From Mya arenaria (taxonomy: Eukaryota > Mollusca > Bivalvia > Myida > Myidae): 64,000 bases of DNA. The translations under genes and the position numbers were made by a program. The stretch is from the NCBI RefSeq assembly GCF_026914265.1, contig NC_069134.1, positions 16,151,205 through 16,215,204 of the forward strand. The letters are read 5' to 3'. Positions 23,326-35,591 of this stretch are shown here, piece after piece (the stretch's first letter is position 1; each line of letters opens with the position of its first letter). The notes under the pieces were generated by a model. The model was not told where the DNA came from. It was given only the letters and a program-made list of their open reading frames with translations, and ran no database searches.

Positions 23326-23939
23326 TATTCGAACATGATACGATGCGAAGTGATGGTCGGATTTGCTATTTCTAAGTAAGCAGAATGAGAATGAAAAATG
23401 TGAATATTATAATATATATATGTATATAAAATATATTTAAAAAGCGGGCCAATATGGCCCTATATCGCTATCCTGATTAATATGACCACTACATAAGACT
23501 ACATACAAACTATCAAAGGTCTGGGATTTGCGGTTTCAGAGAAATATATAGTACTTGTATATAGAACGCTGGAGACCCCGGGGCGGGGCGAACTTTGACT
23601 GCAGATGCATAACTTCTTTGAACATTTTCGGTGAAGAATCACTTAAAAGGCTACATACAAAATATCATAGATCTACAGAGAAGAGCTTTTCCTGAGTTTA
23701 AATAGGTTCAAGAAAATTACTGACGCCAAAGACAATGATAAATAAAAAAAATATTAGCCTTTGTAGACGTGTTTTTTTTTCCTGAAATTAATAGCTATGT
23801 TGCCACGAATCCCTTAGTTAAAAAGCACCACACTATCATTTTATCTGTACACAAATCATAAGCTTTCTTGGTTTTGATCATTTAAGTCAAATGAGTTACA
23901 CAAGAAATACCAAAAAGAAAGATAACTCTCAAAATCAAC

Positions 23940-24613
23940 CACCAATGACATGTACGCAGTCAGCTTTCTTTTCTGGCAGCCATTTTGGCCAGCCACTGTA
24001 TATAAATGTAAATATAAGTTATCTAGCCATGCCCACCTTCGGTAAAGTTTTAAACGAACTTACATGGATTGAAGGAATTTGATATAGGGTCACCTAAGGA
24101 ACATTTCTGTAAACTATTTAGCAATCTGGCCATCGGTTCCTGAGGAGAAGTTGTCAAGCTTTTCAACATGGCTTGAAGAAATTTTATAAACGGTCCCATC
24201 AGGACATATCTGTGAAATGATTTTGAAATAGGGCTGGTGGTTACTGAGAAGATTTTCAAAGTGTCCAATATAGTCATATGGTGAAAAATAGCCTCGTCCC
24301 CTGTTGTCAAATACGAACCAACATGGCTTGTAGGATTTTGATCAAGGATCGCCATCGCAAAATTTCAGTGACATAATTTTGAAATCTCACAAGCGGTTTC
24401 TGGGTTTCAACGTTTTTCCTTTGGGTTGCCATGGTAACCAGGGTTATACATTTTATTTTAGGGGTCTGGAACGGAGGACCATCAATTGAACATTCAGGAC
24501 TGTGAAATTTGGCTGCGATTTAGGAGGAGAAGTTGTTTGAAGGAAAATGTTGGCGACGACGGACAGTCCTCTATCACAATTACTCACCTATGCGCACTTC
24601 GTGCTTAAGTGAA
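23940..24613 (+). repeat. Molluscan dispersed repeat
   Basis: Repeated phrases such as CATGGCTTG-AGAATTT, GGTTCCTGAGGAGAAGTTGT and GGCGACGACGGAC, and the end CTCACCTATGCGCACTTCGTGC...AGTGAACTAAAAA, match the style of a non-autonomous repeat common in bivalve genomes. Modules of about 100 bases recur within it. Confidence 0.6.
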
Positions 24614-26060
24614 CTAAAAACGAAGCTCGAAGGTGCTTTGATAGACATAGACATTCTATGCATTTAGAGCGACTTCAGTCTATATAATTTCATAATTTTT
24701 ATTTATCGTGGATTCGTCATCGACTCTGCCGTTCGGAATATCGAGTAAATCATGCAGCATTTTACTCAATGACAGTAGGGGGTTCGCCGTCCAAATAATT
24801 AAAGGAATCCATCCCATTTCTTTCGAAACTTAAAGGCTCACGTAGCTTATTTCAACTAGCCACAATACATACTTTAATCATTGTTGATTTTGCTGAATGA
24901 AAAATGGTTTATTTTGATCTGCATAAAGATAATTCAAGTCCAAGACACTTTGAAGGGTTAATTAGTGCCAGTGTGGGGAAAAAATTGTCACGTGAAAAAT
25001 AAATGGTAACGTAAACACAGGAAGTAAGGCAAAAGAGCACAAATGAGGCAGGTTATTTGCATATTTCCACGTTATTAACTCGCTCTTAGATTCGAGACGT
25101 AGCCTTCAAACTGCATCAATATTCCTAAGCTCTCCGATAATGTGCGTGTTGTTATTTAAAACGTCTTACTTTTTGAGAACATTCAAACACAATATTTTCC
25201 AAACACGGCATGCCAACGTACACATTTGACCAATTTGTTATGAAAACGTCCAAAAAACCGTAAATATTCGTTGCACGTGTTTTGAAGTCGCCTTCTCGAT
25301 GTATAAGATTCTACTATTCCTTAATGTGTTTTTTAAATTGCAGGATTTTAAAAGAAAATGTCGACGTGCACACTCGTGAAATATGATATTTACATTTTAA
25401 CGTCTGAAATATGTCGATGCATTGTTTGAATTATTTTGTAAGAATAGACACTGCGTGGACATGGCCGTATCATGCAAAACAATGTATGCCATTCGTTGCT
25501 CATTCTGCTAGCGTTAGCCAGGAGCGACAGACGTGGTTGCTTTTCCTGTCATCAACCTGACTTCCATAGGCACTGAGCCAGCGGCATTAGGACAAACACT
25601 GTCGGCCTCATCACGAACTGCTCTAACTCAGAGTTTCTCTCGTGCTAAGGCTAAATATGTTTTAAAAGAAAAACGAATTTAATGTTAAAGCATTGGTTAA
25701 CATTGGTTGCGTTGCCATCGGCGATGTACACAACTTTAAATTGCCATTACACTACACTACATTATTGCGTTGATGTGCTGAATAAATATCACATTAACGC
25801 CATCCCTTAATTGCAAAACTAATCGCAATTAGAATTTATATTGATATAAAGCGAACAGCTTCTGAGAGGAATTGGAAGTTTTAAAATGGTAATTTATAAA
25901 CAAGTTGCATTACATAATCACAGCAACATTGGAATGTCTGTCACAGGATACCATAACATGCATCCTGCTGGTGTGTGTGCCATGGTGCTCGGTGTTCAAA
26001 AGGGACAATGCTAATTGAATTTCGTACAGGTTAACAAAAGAACACACAATCATAATAAAA
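24614..26060. other. Intergenic, nothing recognised
   Basis: A GC-richer patch at 25500-25640 has no convincing frame. The rest is AT-rich. Confidence 0.5.
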
Positions 26061-26067
26061 CAGCAAT

Positions 26068-26075
26068 TTATTTAC
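26068..26075 (-). terminator. Candidate poly(A) signal for OSER1
   Basis: Minus-strand AATAAA about 830 nt beyond the OSER1 stop. Other AT-rich candidates lie nearer, so the site is uncertain. Confidence 0.3.
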
Positions 26076-26899
26076 ATGTGTTTCATATGAAAATAGTAAT
26101 TTCAAGTTGAGGAAATACAAATTTCGACATCCATTCAGGTAAAATTAATGGCCAATGGGGCAAGTTTCAAAAAGAGATTTAAATTTTATGTGGTTTTGAA
26201 GAACAAGAAAATGATCTAGTCAATTCTGGTATAAATAATACATAAAAGTCTACCAGATTTTTTCACTGCTACGAAATAATATAATTCAAGAACATTCCAT
26301 ATCAACAGATTAAAACATTTCACTAGAGACTCGATCACAGAACGTAAACACTGAACTTAGGTAAACAATGTACCTACTAAAAACTGTACCGGACAGCTAC
26401 TCACAATAGAATATCACAAACACCAATATTGCATGGGACTCCAACCAGTTTTTTAAAAACAAAACTAAAGGCGCTATTTGGAAAAATAATGATATTTTTG
26501 CTATGATAATCATATATGTGTGTAAAGCCATTAAATTGTATGTGGATAACTTAAATTTCGTTAATTATAATAAAAATATCATCAGTATATTTTTCTGTTA
26601 AAGATGAAAAAAACATATATTATAACTCTTATATCAAATGAAGGATGACATAATGACAAAATAATGAGAATTAAGTCTTTAGTTTGAAAGGTATTAGAGG
26701 GACTTGGGGTACCTATGTGTTTCACATTGACCGATAGAAAAAACAAAACAAAACCAAATTAATAAAATAATTCAGCAATACAAACAAAACACCTGGTATT
26801 CTGACAAGAGAAAGCAGTCAACATAATGTAAGTAACAATTAACCTAACATTCAGCAGATACTTCGATAACTTTCCCATCATTTCAAAATCAGACTGAAC

Positions 26900-29044
26900 T
26901 CAGGTGTACATCATTTCAGCCATCGAGGACATTTTCTTGGGAATATGAACATAGTCTTCGAAGTATCCAGCCAACTCATCAACACTTGTGTCCTCAATTG
27001 CAGCACCTTCATGGTTCCGCATTTCTTGACCACAATCAATGTAACTATTCCTATTTGGGGAATCAATGTATGCCTGATCTCTTGTTCTTTTGTGTGATTG
27101 AGATCTGTAATCAGAGAATTTGAAGGTGTCATTTGATTTGTTAGCTCCACTAGAACCATTAAACAATGAGCCAAAATCCTGACTATTAGCACTGGACTTA
27201 GCACCGAATAAAACACTGGGTTCACAACTGGGTGATGGTGGTGAAAATGGTTTGACAGGATCTTTGGACAAAGTTGACTTGGCAAGTTGTTTCCTCTCCT
27301 CAGATTGCTTTCCTTTCTTAAATATTTTCAACCTAGCTGCCCGAATGAGTTGTTTAGTGTCTTTATCTGAGTGATGAAGCTTGAGTTTTGCTTCTCGTAT
27401 AATGGGTCTATGATGCACTGATGAGTTTGCATAGTTGAAGTGTTTTCTGGACTTCAAGCGAAGCTCACTACATCTACACGATTTTTTTTTACAGTCTTCA
27501 GCATGGAAAGACAGTTTCTCAATTGAGCAAAGAAAATCTTGAGGGTATGGTTCCATTCTCCTTGCTGAGCTGTTTGCCCCCTTCCGTTCACACAGCCTCT
27601 GAGGTTTCTTACTGGTTGGTGCGCTTGATCTGACAAGAAAACAGTTCAACATTTCAGTAAATTTCACCAAAAAAGAAAATATACCAAGTAAAGAATAGGT
27701 TTCTTTCAAATGTACATGCCTTAATATCAAATTGGTATAAAATATGATAAACAGTCACAAATGAATCTGCCATGATTTCTTATCAATTATTTTTTAAAGC
27801 AAACACAATTTTCTGACATACATAAATATTTAATTTAATATTTTAAGTTAACAACACATGCCTAAGCCCTTCATACACCAGACATGTATAATAATGTGCT
27901 GTTTGAGTGCTACATTTATTCATGACAATGTCGGACAAATCATGAATACTCACCCTGCCCAAAGGTCATTCACATTCTTCACATTGCTTGCAGACTGATC
28001 TAAAGACCTATAAACATAAAAAAATAAATGTGTTATTAAAAAAGATATCCAATTAATAAAATTTAAGTGTTATTGTTGTCAAGTCAGCAAATAAAATGCC
28101 AAAGAAATCGTCCACTATTTTGCTCAATTACTGATACTTCTGAAATCTGGCATGTTAGAATGAAATTGACATCAATAAGATCATCACAACATTATTTCAA
28201 TGATTAATTTAAATATAAATTATAACATTTTGTTAAGATTCAAATATTGTTGTCATTTGTCTTACTGCAATCAAACAAATGTTATTCAATAGTGTTTCTC
28301 ACAGGATTGAGGCGTGGTACATTTTTTTTAAATTATAAGAGCACCACCTTAACGTGTCACTATTGACACTTTCCTACATGGACACCCTGGAACATTTGAG
28401 ATGACATCTACGAGCTTACACTGTCATCTGTTAGTAATGCATAGGACTTTTTAAATCTTCAAATGCATTCCATTCCTGAATAAACTGGCATTGGTTTAAA
28501 TGTGCACAATATAGGATGATGCAAAATTATTTTTTAATGTTAATGCATTATGATGTTAAACTCATTTGACTTTAGTGATCATTTTTTTATATGGACACAA
28601 ATTATATGCCTTGTTTTCTTTTGATTATTAAAGTCAAATGAGTCAAACATAAAAATGCATTAAAGTTAAAAAACATATATGTATTTTTTGTCAAGAACTT
28701 ACATAATGAGCCTATAACTGACCTTTATCAGTCTTCTTTTTGGTATTTTACGGAAAATGACCTATTCCCTGATTACTCCAATAATAATTATCTACAGTTT
28801 TTTTTCAAACAGAAATTCTTCACTTGAAGTTGTTGTTTTTTTGTATTGTGATTGGAAGACTGGACAGCACGGTGAATTTCCAGAAATCAAATGGGCAACA
28901 AGGCATGACTCTGTGGTTAAATGGCCTAGAAGAAACACTATTCAAGCAACTCATTTACCATTGATTGTCAACAATGAGCTTGTTGAAGGCAGTTTGTAGG
29001 TGGGAGTCACTGCAGTCATTCTTTGCTGCGGTCTCACCACCCAT
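26900..29044 (-). CDS. OSER1: Oxidative stress-responsive serine-rich protein 1
   Basis: Three coding exons on the minus strand: 29044-28959, 28007-27954 and 27629-26900, with donors GTAAAT and GTGAGT and acceptors TATAG and TTGTCAG. All junctions keep phase 2. The spliced protein is 289 aa, against about 292 in human. The N-terminus has SHLQTAFNKLIVD, like the SLQTAFKKLRVD of vertebrate OSER1. The C-terminus, VDELAGYFEDYVHIPKKMSS then MAEMMYT, carries the family's most conserved signature. A Cys cluster (CKKKSCRC) lies at about residues 120-127, and the middle is basic and Ser-rich. The family is known as an H2O2-responsive, FOXO-linked stress and lifespan factor, probably nuclear; this is established knowledge, not read from the sequence. 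The start is the first ATG of the exon. A non-coding first exon probably lies near 31.5 kb. Confidence 0.93.
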
Positions 29045-29962
29045 CCTGCAGCTTGCCCTACACCTAGTAGCACACTGTAGCCCCTATATGGAAAGAAGAA
29101 ACAGCTTAAAATATATTGGTTATAATATTGTACATAAAAATAATGAAATAATATTGTTAGACATCATCATTGCTACATTATCAGTCACTATAATACAGTT
29201 TCATAGTCATGCAAGCTTATTGTTTTATGTTATCTGTGATGAATTCAAAAAGAAGTAAGGCTTTAAGTAGATCCTTTAAAACTTCATTCATGTATATCCA
29301 GTGAAATGATTTTCTTCCACAGCAAAACTCTGTTAATAGGCCTGAATAAAAATACAGGTTTGTCTCTTGTACTCAACTGACCATATTTATTGATAAATCA
29401 CTTGCAAAAAGAAGTGGTATCCCAAAATATGGCATTTCATGGTTTGCTAATTTAAAGATTTTTTTGAAGCACCAAACAGTGCACAAGTTCTTTGTTCCAT
29501 ATTGACAATGAAAATTGCCCTTTGACAGTTCTTTAAAAATTAAATGCAGTCTGAAACAAACTGTTAAAAGTAAATAAATGAAAACCCTACCCACTAACTC
29601 ATCTCTAAACATACTTATCTTTAGGTCTTAAGAGCAATGAATTGATCTTTTGGCCAGCACAAAAAATATGCTTTGATTTCATAAAAAAATCATTATTATG
29701 AAAATATTTAATAGTAAAAATTGACATCACCATAAGCCTGCACACTTGTATTGTCCAGCTATTTCGGGAAGAAAAGCTATACCTGTTACTTGTTATATGT
29801 CAGTTGTCAACAAGACTGACTAGAATTTTAAAAATAGCTGTTTCTAATCTTAGACTTGATGCTTATCTGGACAATAATTTTTTTTTATTTGGCATTCCTT
29901 TCAAGTTACAACAGAAAAATGACTCGCCACAATATTTTGCTTCACCACAGTTGAATAATGAG

Positions 29963-31051
29963 CAGGGTTCCCGCTGGCGATCGCCATTGTCGCCATTTGC
30001 GACAAAATCGCAAAAGTGGCGACAACTTTTCAAATTTGGCGAATTTATGGCGACAACGATTTTTTTCTAAAATATTTTCTTAAAATGACGTAAGTGGTGA
30101 CCATGCGGCCTGCATGATAATCGATTCTGTCACTGTCATAAATCAAGCGCATCTGCTGGCGCGACAACAAAAATTAATCCGATAATTAGGGCAAGCAGTC
30201 ACGGCCCAGTCAACACCTCGCTAATTATTGCAGAATTTTATTGCTTTCACGGATAAACAATGACATCCTTTAACTGTTATGTCTCTTATTAGCAAACAAT
30301 TTTAATATTTAGCTCAACAGCCTTGTTGTTGCGTAATTATCGTGTTAGTTTTAAATATGCAAATCATAGAATTTTATGTTGTCGGAAAGTCACGTGATAT
30401 GCAAATTTCGTAATGACGTTTACGCGCTAAAAATAGACTTGCTTTCGGTTTTGTCGCAATTTGTAATTTCTATAAATGCAGCATTCTAAGAGTTCTAAAA
30501 GTGTCAAAAAGATTAACAGAAATCAAATAAATAGGATTAAACCCCATTTGATAAGGCTTCTAATATGTTGGCTGGAGTAAAGAGTAGGTAGACAAATTTC
30601 TATTACGAAAGTTATGGCCCTAGTTTGACAATGTATATTTCTTTGAGTTTCCATTTATTTTAAATTTATCTCATAATTTCACAAATGCATTTTTTTATTG
30701 TATGCAGGCATTAGACTGAAATCAACATATTGATGTTTATGTCACATTTTTTGCAATATTTTTTTTATTTATATACTAGTCCATATACAATGAATTTTGT
30801 CAACAGAATAACAATTTGCTATTAATATCTTGTGCTTCATGTACAACAAAATGTTATGATTTGCACGACAATGTGCTAATTAAATGCAATTTAAGGCTCT
30901 TAAAATGCCTAAACCCCATGAGCTTCAGGGGGCTTCGCCCCCTTGGCCCCCACAAGGGCGCTGCCCTGGACCCGTAAGGGGGCCTATCGCGGCCCCCTTA
31001 ACCCCCCGCGAAAAAGTGGCGACAACTTTTTAGAACCCAGGGGGAACCCTG
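29963..31051. mobile_element. DNA transposon with CAGGGTTCC termini, 6-bp target duplication
   Basis: The left end CAGGGTTCCCGCTGG and the right end, complement CAGGGTTCCCCCTGG, form terminal inverted repeats. Inside both ends are GTGGCGACAACTTTT motifs. AATGAG flanks both sides exactly (29957-29962 and 31052-31057). The 1089-bp element has no transposase frame, so it is non-autonomous. A GC-rich block (GGGGCTTCGCCCCC, 30930-31010) lies near the right end. Ends resemble hAT-type elements, but those usually make 8-bp duplications. It sits in the probable first intron of OSER1. Confidence 0.85.
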
Positions 31052-31470
31052 AATGAGTTGCCACCATAGAATAACTATTATTACCACAGTTATTCAAGTG
31101 ATTCTTCCTAACACACACCTTACTTGTAATGGGAATACAGAATTAAGTAAGAAACTCAACATAACTTACGTTCACTTAATGAATCATTGTTTTTGGTGAG
31201 AATGAAGAATTATTTACAAATAGTATACCCACATTAAAAAATTTAAATTATATAATAAAATAATCTCTCCCTATAAAATTATATAAAATAATATTTAACT
31301 CAACGTATGTGCTCAACTTGCTATGATGACATGACAATAATTAAAGTCATGATACAAGTCAACACAAAATTATGCAATCATCTAAACATAGGAGCATAAA
31401 GGGAGGTTTATATGCATAAATAAACAAGGTTGTAATAAGAAAATATTAAGTGGTTATTTGACATATTTTA

Positions 31471-31575
31471 ACTTACGTTTAAATTTATACAATGTACGGA
31501 AATCAAACAAAACAATGAAAAATATTTTGTCCGACGTAAATGTCCGCCATGATGGAAATAACAATGACGTCATAG
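31471..31575 (-). promoter_or_regulatory. Probable OSER1 promoter and non-coding first exon
   Basis: A palindromic CRE, TGACGTCA, lies at 31565-31572. About 10-25 bases downstream on the minus strand is ATCATGGCGGAC, a YY1-type start-site element (31542-31555). A GTAAGT donor follows at 31476-31471 (minus). These fit a TATA-less promoter with a short untranslated exon spliced to the coding exon at 29044. The link to OSER1 is inferred from order and strand. Confidence 0.5.
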
Positions 31576-31579
31576 GAGA

Positions 31580-32655
31580 TGTTTTTAAATATAAAAATAA
31601 AACGTTTGAAAATAAAAAAATATGCAAAATACTATCATTTTATTAAAAAAAGACAGAAATATTTGTAAAGAAAGATTGATAAGAAAAACATTAAAATAAA
31701 ATATCAAATAGGCTTTAATCGATGAAAGGCTACATATAATCAATATTTATGCGAATTCAACGCAGTGATCTCCCTGTAACCACATATTTTAACGAAATAG
31801 GCGATATTCGTTTTTACTTGGAGTATTGGATTGATTTCGTTATTGGTCCCAAGCTTTTATTTTTGAATTTTATTTTTTCATACGCAATCATGATGCATAA
31901 GAAATACAGGATATCAATCAGGAAGATACATAACATGTGTAACGTGCGACGCTAAATAAACACCAGATAGCCGAGCTTTCTGGCGTAATAAAACAAACAC
32001 CAACAGATCCCTTCAGGGAAAAGCATGCTCGACCCTGAAGGGGTCCACTGGTCTTCATATACACTAACTTCTCTATCCTCACATAGCCCGGGATTTGCTA
32101 ATTTGCATATTACCAACCAAGTTTACATCCGGTATGAATGTACTTCCGTGTTATACGGAATATTATTATGAACGCACCTCCGCCGCTGTAGACATCTGCC
32201 GCCTACAGGGGACCGTTACACTTCAACCATCAGGAAAGCAGAGCTTTAAAGATTGTTGAAGTTCCAACTTACTATGCCTCACAGGACAGCTGAGCTTTCT
32301 AGCAAATGCATAGAAGTGGAGACTATGAACGCACATCCGCCGCATACAGCGGACCGTTACACATGTAATACCAACTCTGACAACGCTATATAGTCACACC
32401 GAATATTATAAAAGTATTGGTTATATAAAATGGTACCAATGGTTTCCTCACATGGCACTCGGCATCATAGGTTAATAATTCGGAGTACGCAAGACAGGTT
32501 TAATCATGGAAAGCGTATCCAGTGTTTTACACCAGACAAGTTTATGACCCAAGAAGCCGGAAATATTTTATCACGGTTTATACTTACTCTTATATCTCGC
32601 CTTAAACAACCAATTAACAATGATACAGACGGCAATGGTAAAATAATACAGTCTT
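31580..32655. repeat. Spacer with a local duplication
   Basis: TATGAACGCAC-TCCGCCGC...GGACCGTTACAC occurs at 32167-32221 and again at 32324-32362. GCTGAGCTTTCT-GC phrases near 31970 and 32285 suggest a wider duplicated block. CCCTTCAGGG/CCCTGAAGGG near 32010-32040 forms a small hairpin. No gene seen. Confidence 0.5.
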
Positions 32656-32659
32656 ACTG

Positions 32660-33013
32660 CATTCTTTAAATGCAGCATGGGGGCGAAAGAAGGCTGCGGG
32701 AGTTAACCGATATTTGTTCTCTGTTTTACAAAAGGTTAGTTTATTTCATGAAATAAATACTGGTAGTGGAATTCAAATATGTGAAAATATGGACGAAATA
32801 TGCGCATTTATGTTCGCAGACGACGTTGCAAGTGTTGCTGCAACTTATCAGGCATGACTTTATACAATCCTTCTGTAATGCATTTGGTATGCAACTATAA
32901 ATATGGCAAATCCAAAATAGTCTGTTTGTGTTTTTTTGGTCGAAAAGGTAAACCTTGAACACATCGAAGTAGTGTCTTCTTATAAATATCTGGCAGCATT
33001 CTTCACAGACCAG
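32660..33013 (+). pseudogene. LINE reverse transcriptase fragment
   Basis: The frames recall LINE reverse transcriptase: GAKEGCGS then PI (palm region before the active site), ICENMDEICAFMFADDVASV with the catalytic F-A-D-D box at about 32805-32825, then NMANPK and VEKVNLEHIEVVSSYKYLAA-FFTD (thumb/connection region). Several in-frame stops (TAA after GCGS near 32703, TGA after TYQA near 32856, TAG in the NMANPK part) and frame changes show it is dead. Only about 120 codons of a full ORF remain. It looks like a Jockey/RTE-type molluscan LINE, but the clade cannot be set from this. Confidence 0.8.
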
Positions 33014-33614
33014 GGCCCTGTTTCAATAAATTTCGAGGAGTAACCTCGTTTTGAGTGTAAACTGCAATTCAATAAAAAGTATCTTAAGGACATTTATCGC
33101 AAAGATTCTTACGGTAACTTTAAGGGTGAACATGTACACTTTCAAGCGGCGTAAAGTTTACGAATAAGATATCGGTGTCCTGAACACGTAATGTCCTCGA
33201 GCAGCAAGCTTCAAAGGCTATTTTTAATGTTCTAATGCATTTGTCTCATATTTAACCAACAGAGAAGCTTTCAAAATTGTTAATGTTATAGTGCAACCTA
33301 TTTTTATTATTCTGGTTGTAACTAATGGGGTTTTCATTCACCCAAAATTATCGAAAATGTTCATATAAACTGTAAACAGTGTAAACATGTAACACTTTCT
33401 TAATAGAAATGATGCGAACTTTTTTAATTGAGCGAATGTGGTAGATATCTGTTATTTACATGAGCAGGAATGCGAATTACTTGAGAGAAAAAATCAGATC
33501 CACGCAAAATATTTTGAGACACACAGCGCGATATACCATGACTTAATGTAAACATTCAAATGTTGACAACTTTCTTAAATTGTGTTTATATTTTTAATAC
33601 ATAAAATTCTATCA

Positions 33615-33720
33615 GGGTTCCCGTGTACAGAAGTGTTATGAATTTGGTCAGCGACTACAGACCCATAAGACCCGGGGTCGAGTTCTGCAAACGCGGCATG
33701 TTGTTCTGTGTGTGTGTTTT
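33615..33720 (+). repeat. Possible tRNA-derived SINE remnant
   Basis: TGGTCAGCGAC (A-box-like) and GGGGTCGAGTTCTGC at 33674-33688 (B-box-like) are correctly spaced, but no full fold is possible. Confidence 0.4.
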
Positions 33721-35591
33721 TTTCTAACTTTTATTTTATCAATACATATATAAGTATATGTTAGCCTTTCACCGTGATCCATTTTCGAATTGTTCAGATT
33801 TTTTTTTTAAATATCAAGCTTATAAACGGATAAAACATCGTGTTTTAATTCTACAACTGTAGAAAAAATGTTCAGTTACGTTCGTTCTGAAAAAAGGAGT
33901 GTGGTGGGGGTGAAAAATCGTAAGCTTAACGATAGGTCAGTGTCAAGACTTGAAATAATGTACATGTATCAAGTTAGTCATTATAGTCATAGTCATTCAT
34001 CGCACAATGTTCGCCACAATAAGTAATGCAGGCCCAGCAAAAGTGATTGTGTTGTCGTTTATATAAATGATAATTTAACAACAATTTATGTCTCAGGTTT
34101 TGCCATGAAGTCACTTAGAAAGTGTGTTCGAAAAGAAAGAATAAAGCCAAGGGACACAAACCTGATGTTATTACAGAAATACAATTGGCAGCGAACTCAG
34201 TGAAAAACGTTCACAAAACTATTCTCCAAATTGTTTGAGACGAGGGACGGTGACTGTTTTCTCGTACTCGTTTACGTATGTTATAAGAGAGGTTGAAAGC
34301 CACTGTCACTAACTATATCTTTGTAGCTACCCGTAGAAGTAAGATTTGCAGCTGGTTTTAAAATTCGTTCGCGAAATGTCTCTTTGTATATATTTGCATA
34401 TTTGATAGTTTATTAACGTCTCATCAATACAACATATATACATCACATAATAAATATACCTTAAAACATGTATTGCCACTCAGTGTATGAGTTATAAGAG
34501 ACTAAAGCACAACAAAATAAATCTAAAATAGATAAATAGATCTAAAATCGATACATACACACAACACATAGTATTGCACACATATTGGATACCATATATC
34601 TATTTACAAGTAAGAAACTAGAAACCAATGCTAATCTTGTTTTAAAACTTAGTTAAATCAAACAAAATAAAATACTGAAAACATTAACACGCACAATCGT
34701 GCATACTTAAGAAATGGGTGTAAAAAATCGATTATCACCCCGGTCAGACCGAACATGTACGTGTGTACTGGTAGGCCGCTGACTCTCGCACAAAACTGTT
34801 TTTCTCGTGCCTTTGTTGATGAGGTTGTCACTCGCCGAACACGAGACTACTCATATCTTGATGAAGCAGAAGCTCATTTATAGCTCGATTTCGACGATAG
34901 TTATAAACTGATATGAATCACTCTCGTAGTCCGTTTCCTGAAAAGAACTGTTGCAATATGTTGAATTATATGTTTACATCCAATGGATATGCTTACAGGT
35001 CATAAATAAAAAATAAATAAATTAGAACTTATCGTCGGCTGTCATGTAGGTCAAGAGAACACTCACGCTGGAGAGCTACTCGAGAGCAAACACACGACCT
35101 TTCAGGCACCTTTATCACTAGAATACTCAGTTGTGTTTGTACAGGTATGTATAAGCACATGAATGTAATTTTATATATGATCTTATACTAAATTAAATTG
35201 ACTGAACAGTAGGTGAAATGCATTGCTTTAAAACTTGTATTCTTCTAAAATTCGGCAAAGATTTTTATGACTATTTCTGCAAACAACTCTTGCCAAAATG
35301 AACTCACTTGCGAACGTTGTCTGATTCTCTGCTTACTGATATTCCGAAAACTATCGTGTAAGGGGAAGGAACTCCAGACTACTGCAACGTGACAAATGCA
35401 GGTTTGAAACCGGTTTGGCATTAAGATCGCACACTCGATTTTTGTGTGGGAGTACGCATATTGATGACGTTTTTCGCATTCGACGTCAGCATGAAATCCA
35501 CGAATACTGTGTATTAATTTTTTCTCCAAAATATTGGCCATATTTTGATAGCTTTTCCCATTTTTTTATCATCTGAATTTTGTTTGACAAA
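33721..35591. other. Intergenic and 5' region of the 35592 gene
   Basis: AT-rich. TTCGACGTCAG at about 35478 resembles a CRE half site. No TATA box is in the expected place before 35592. Confidence 0.4.
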
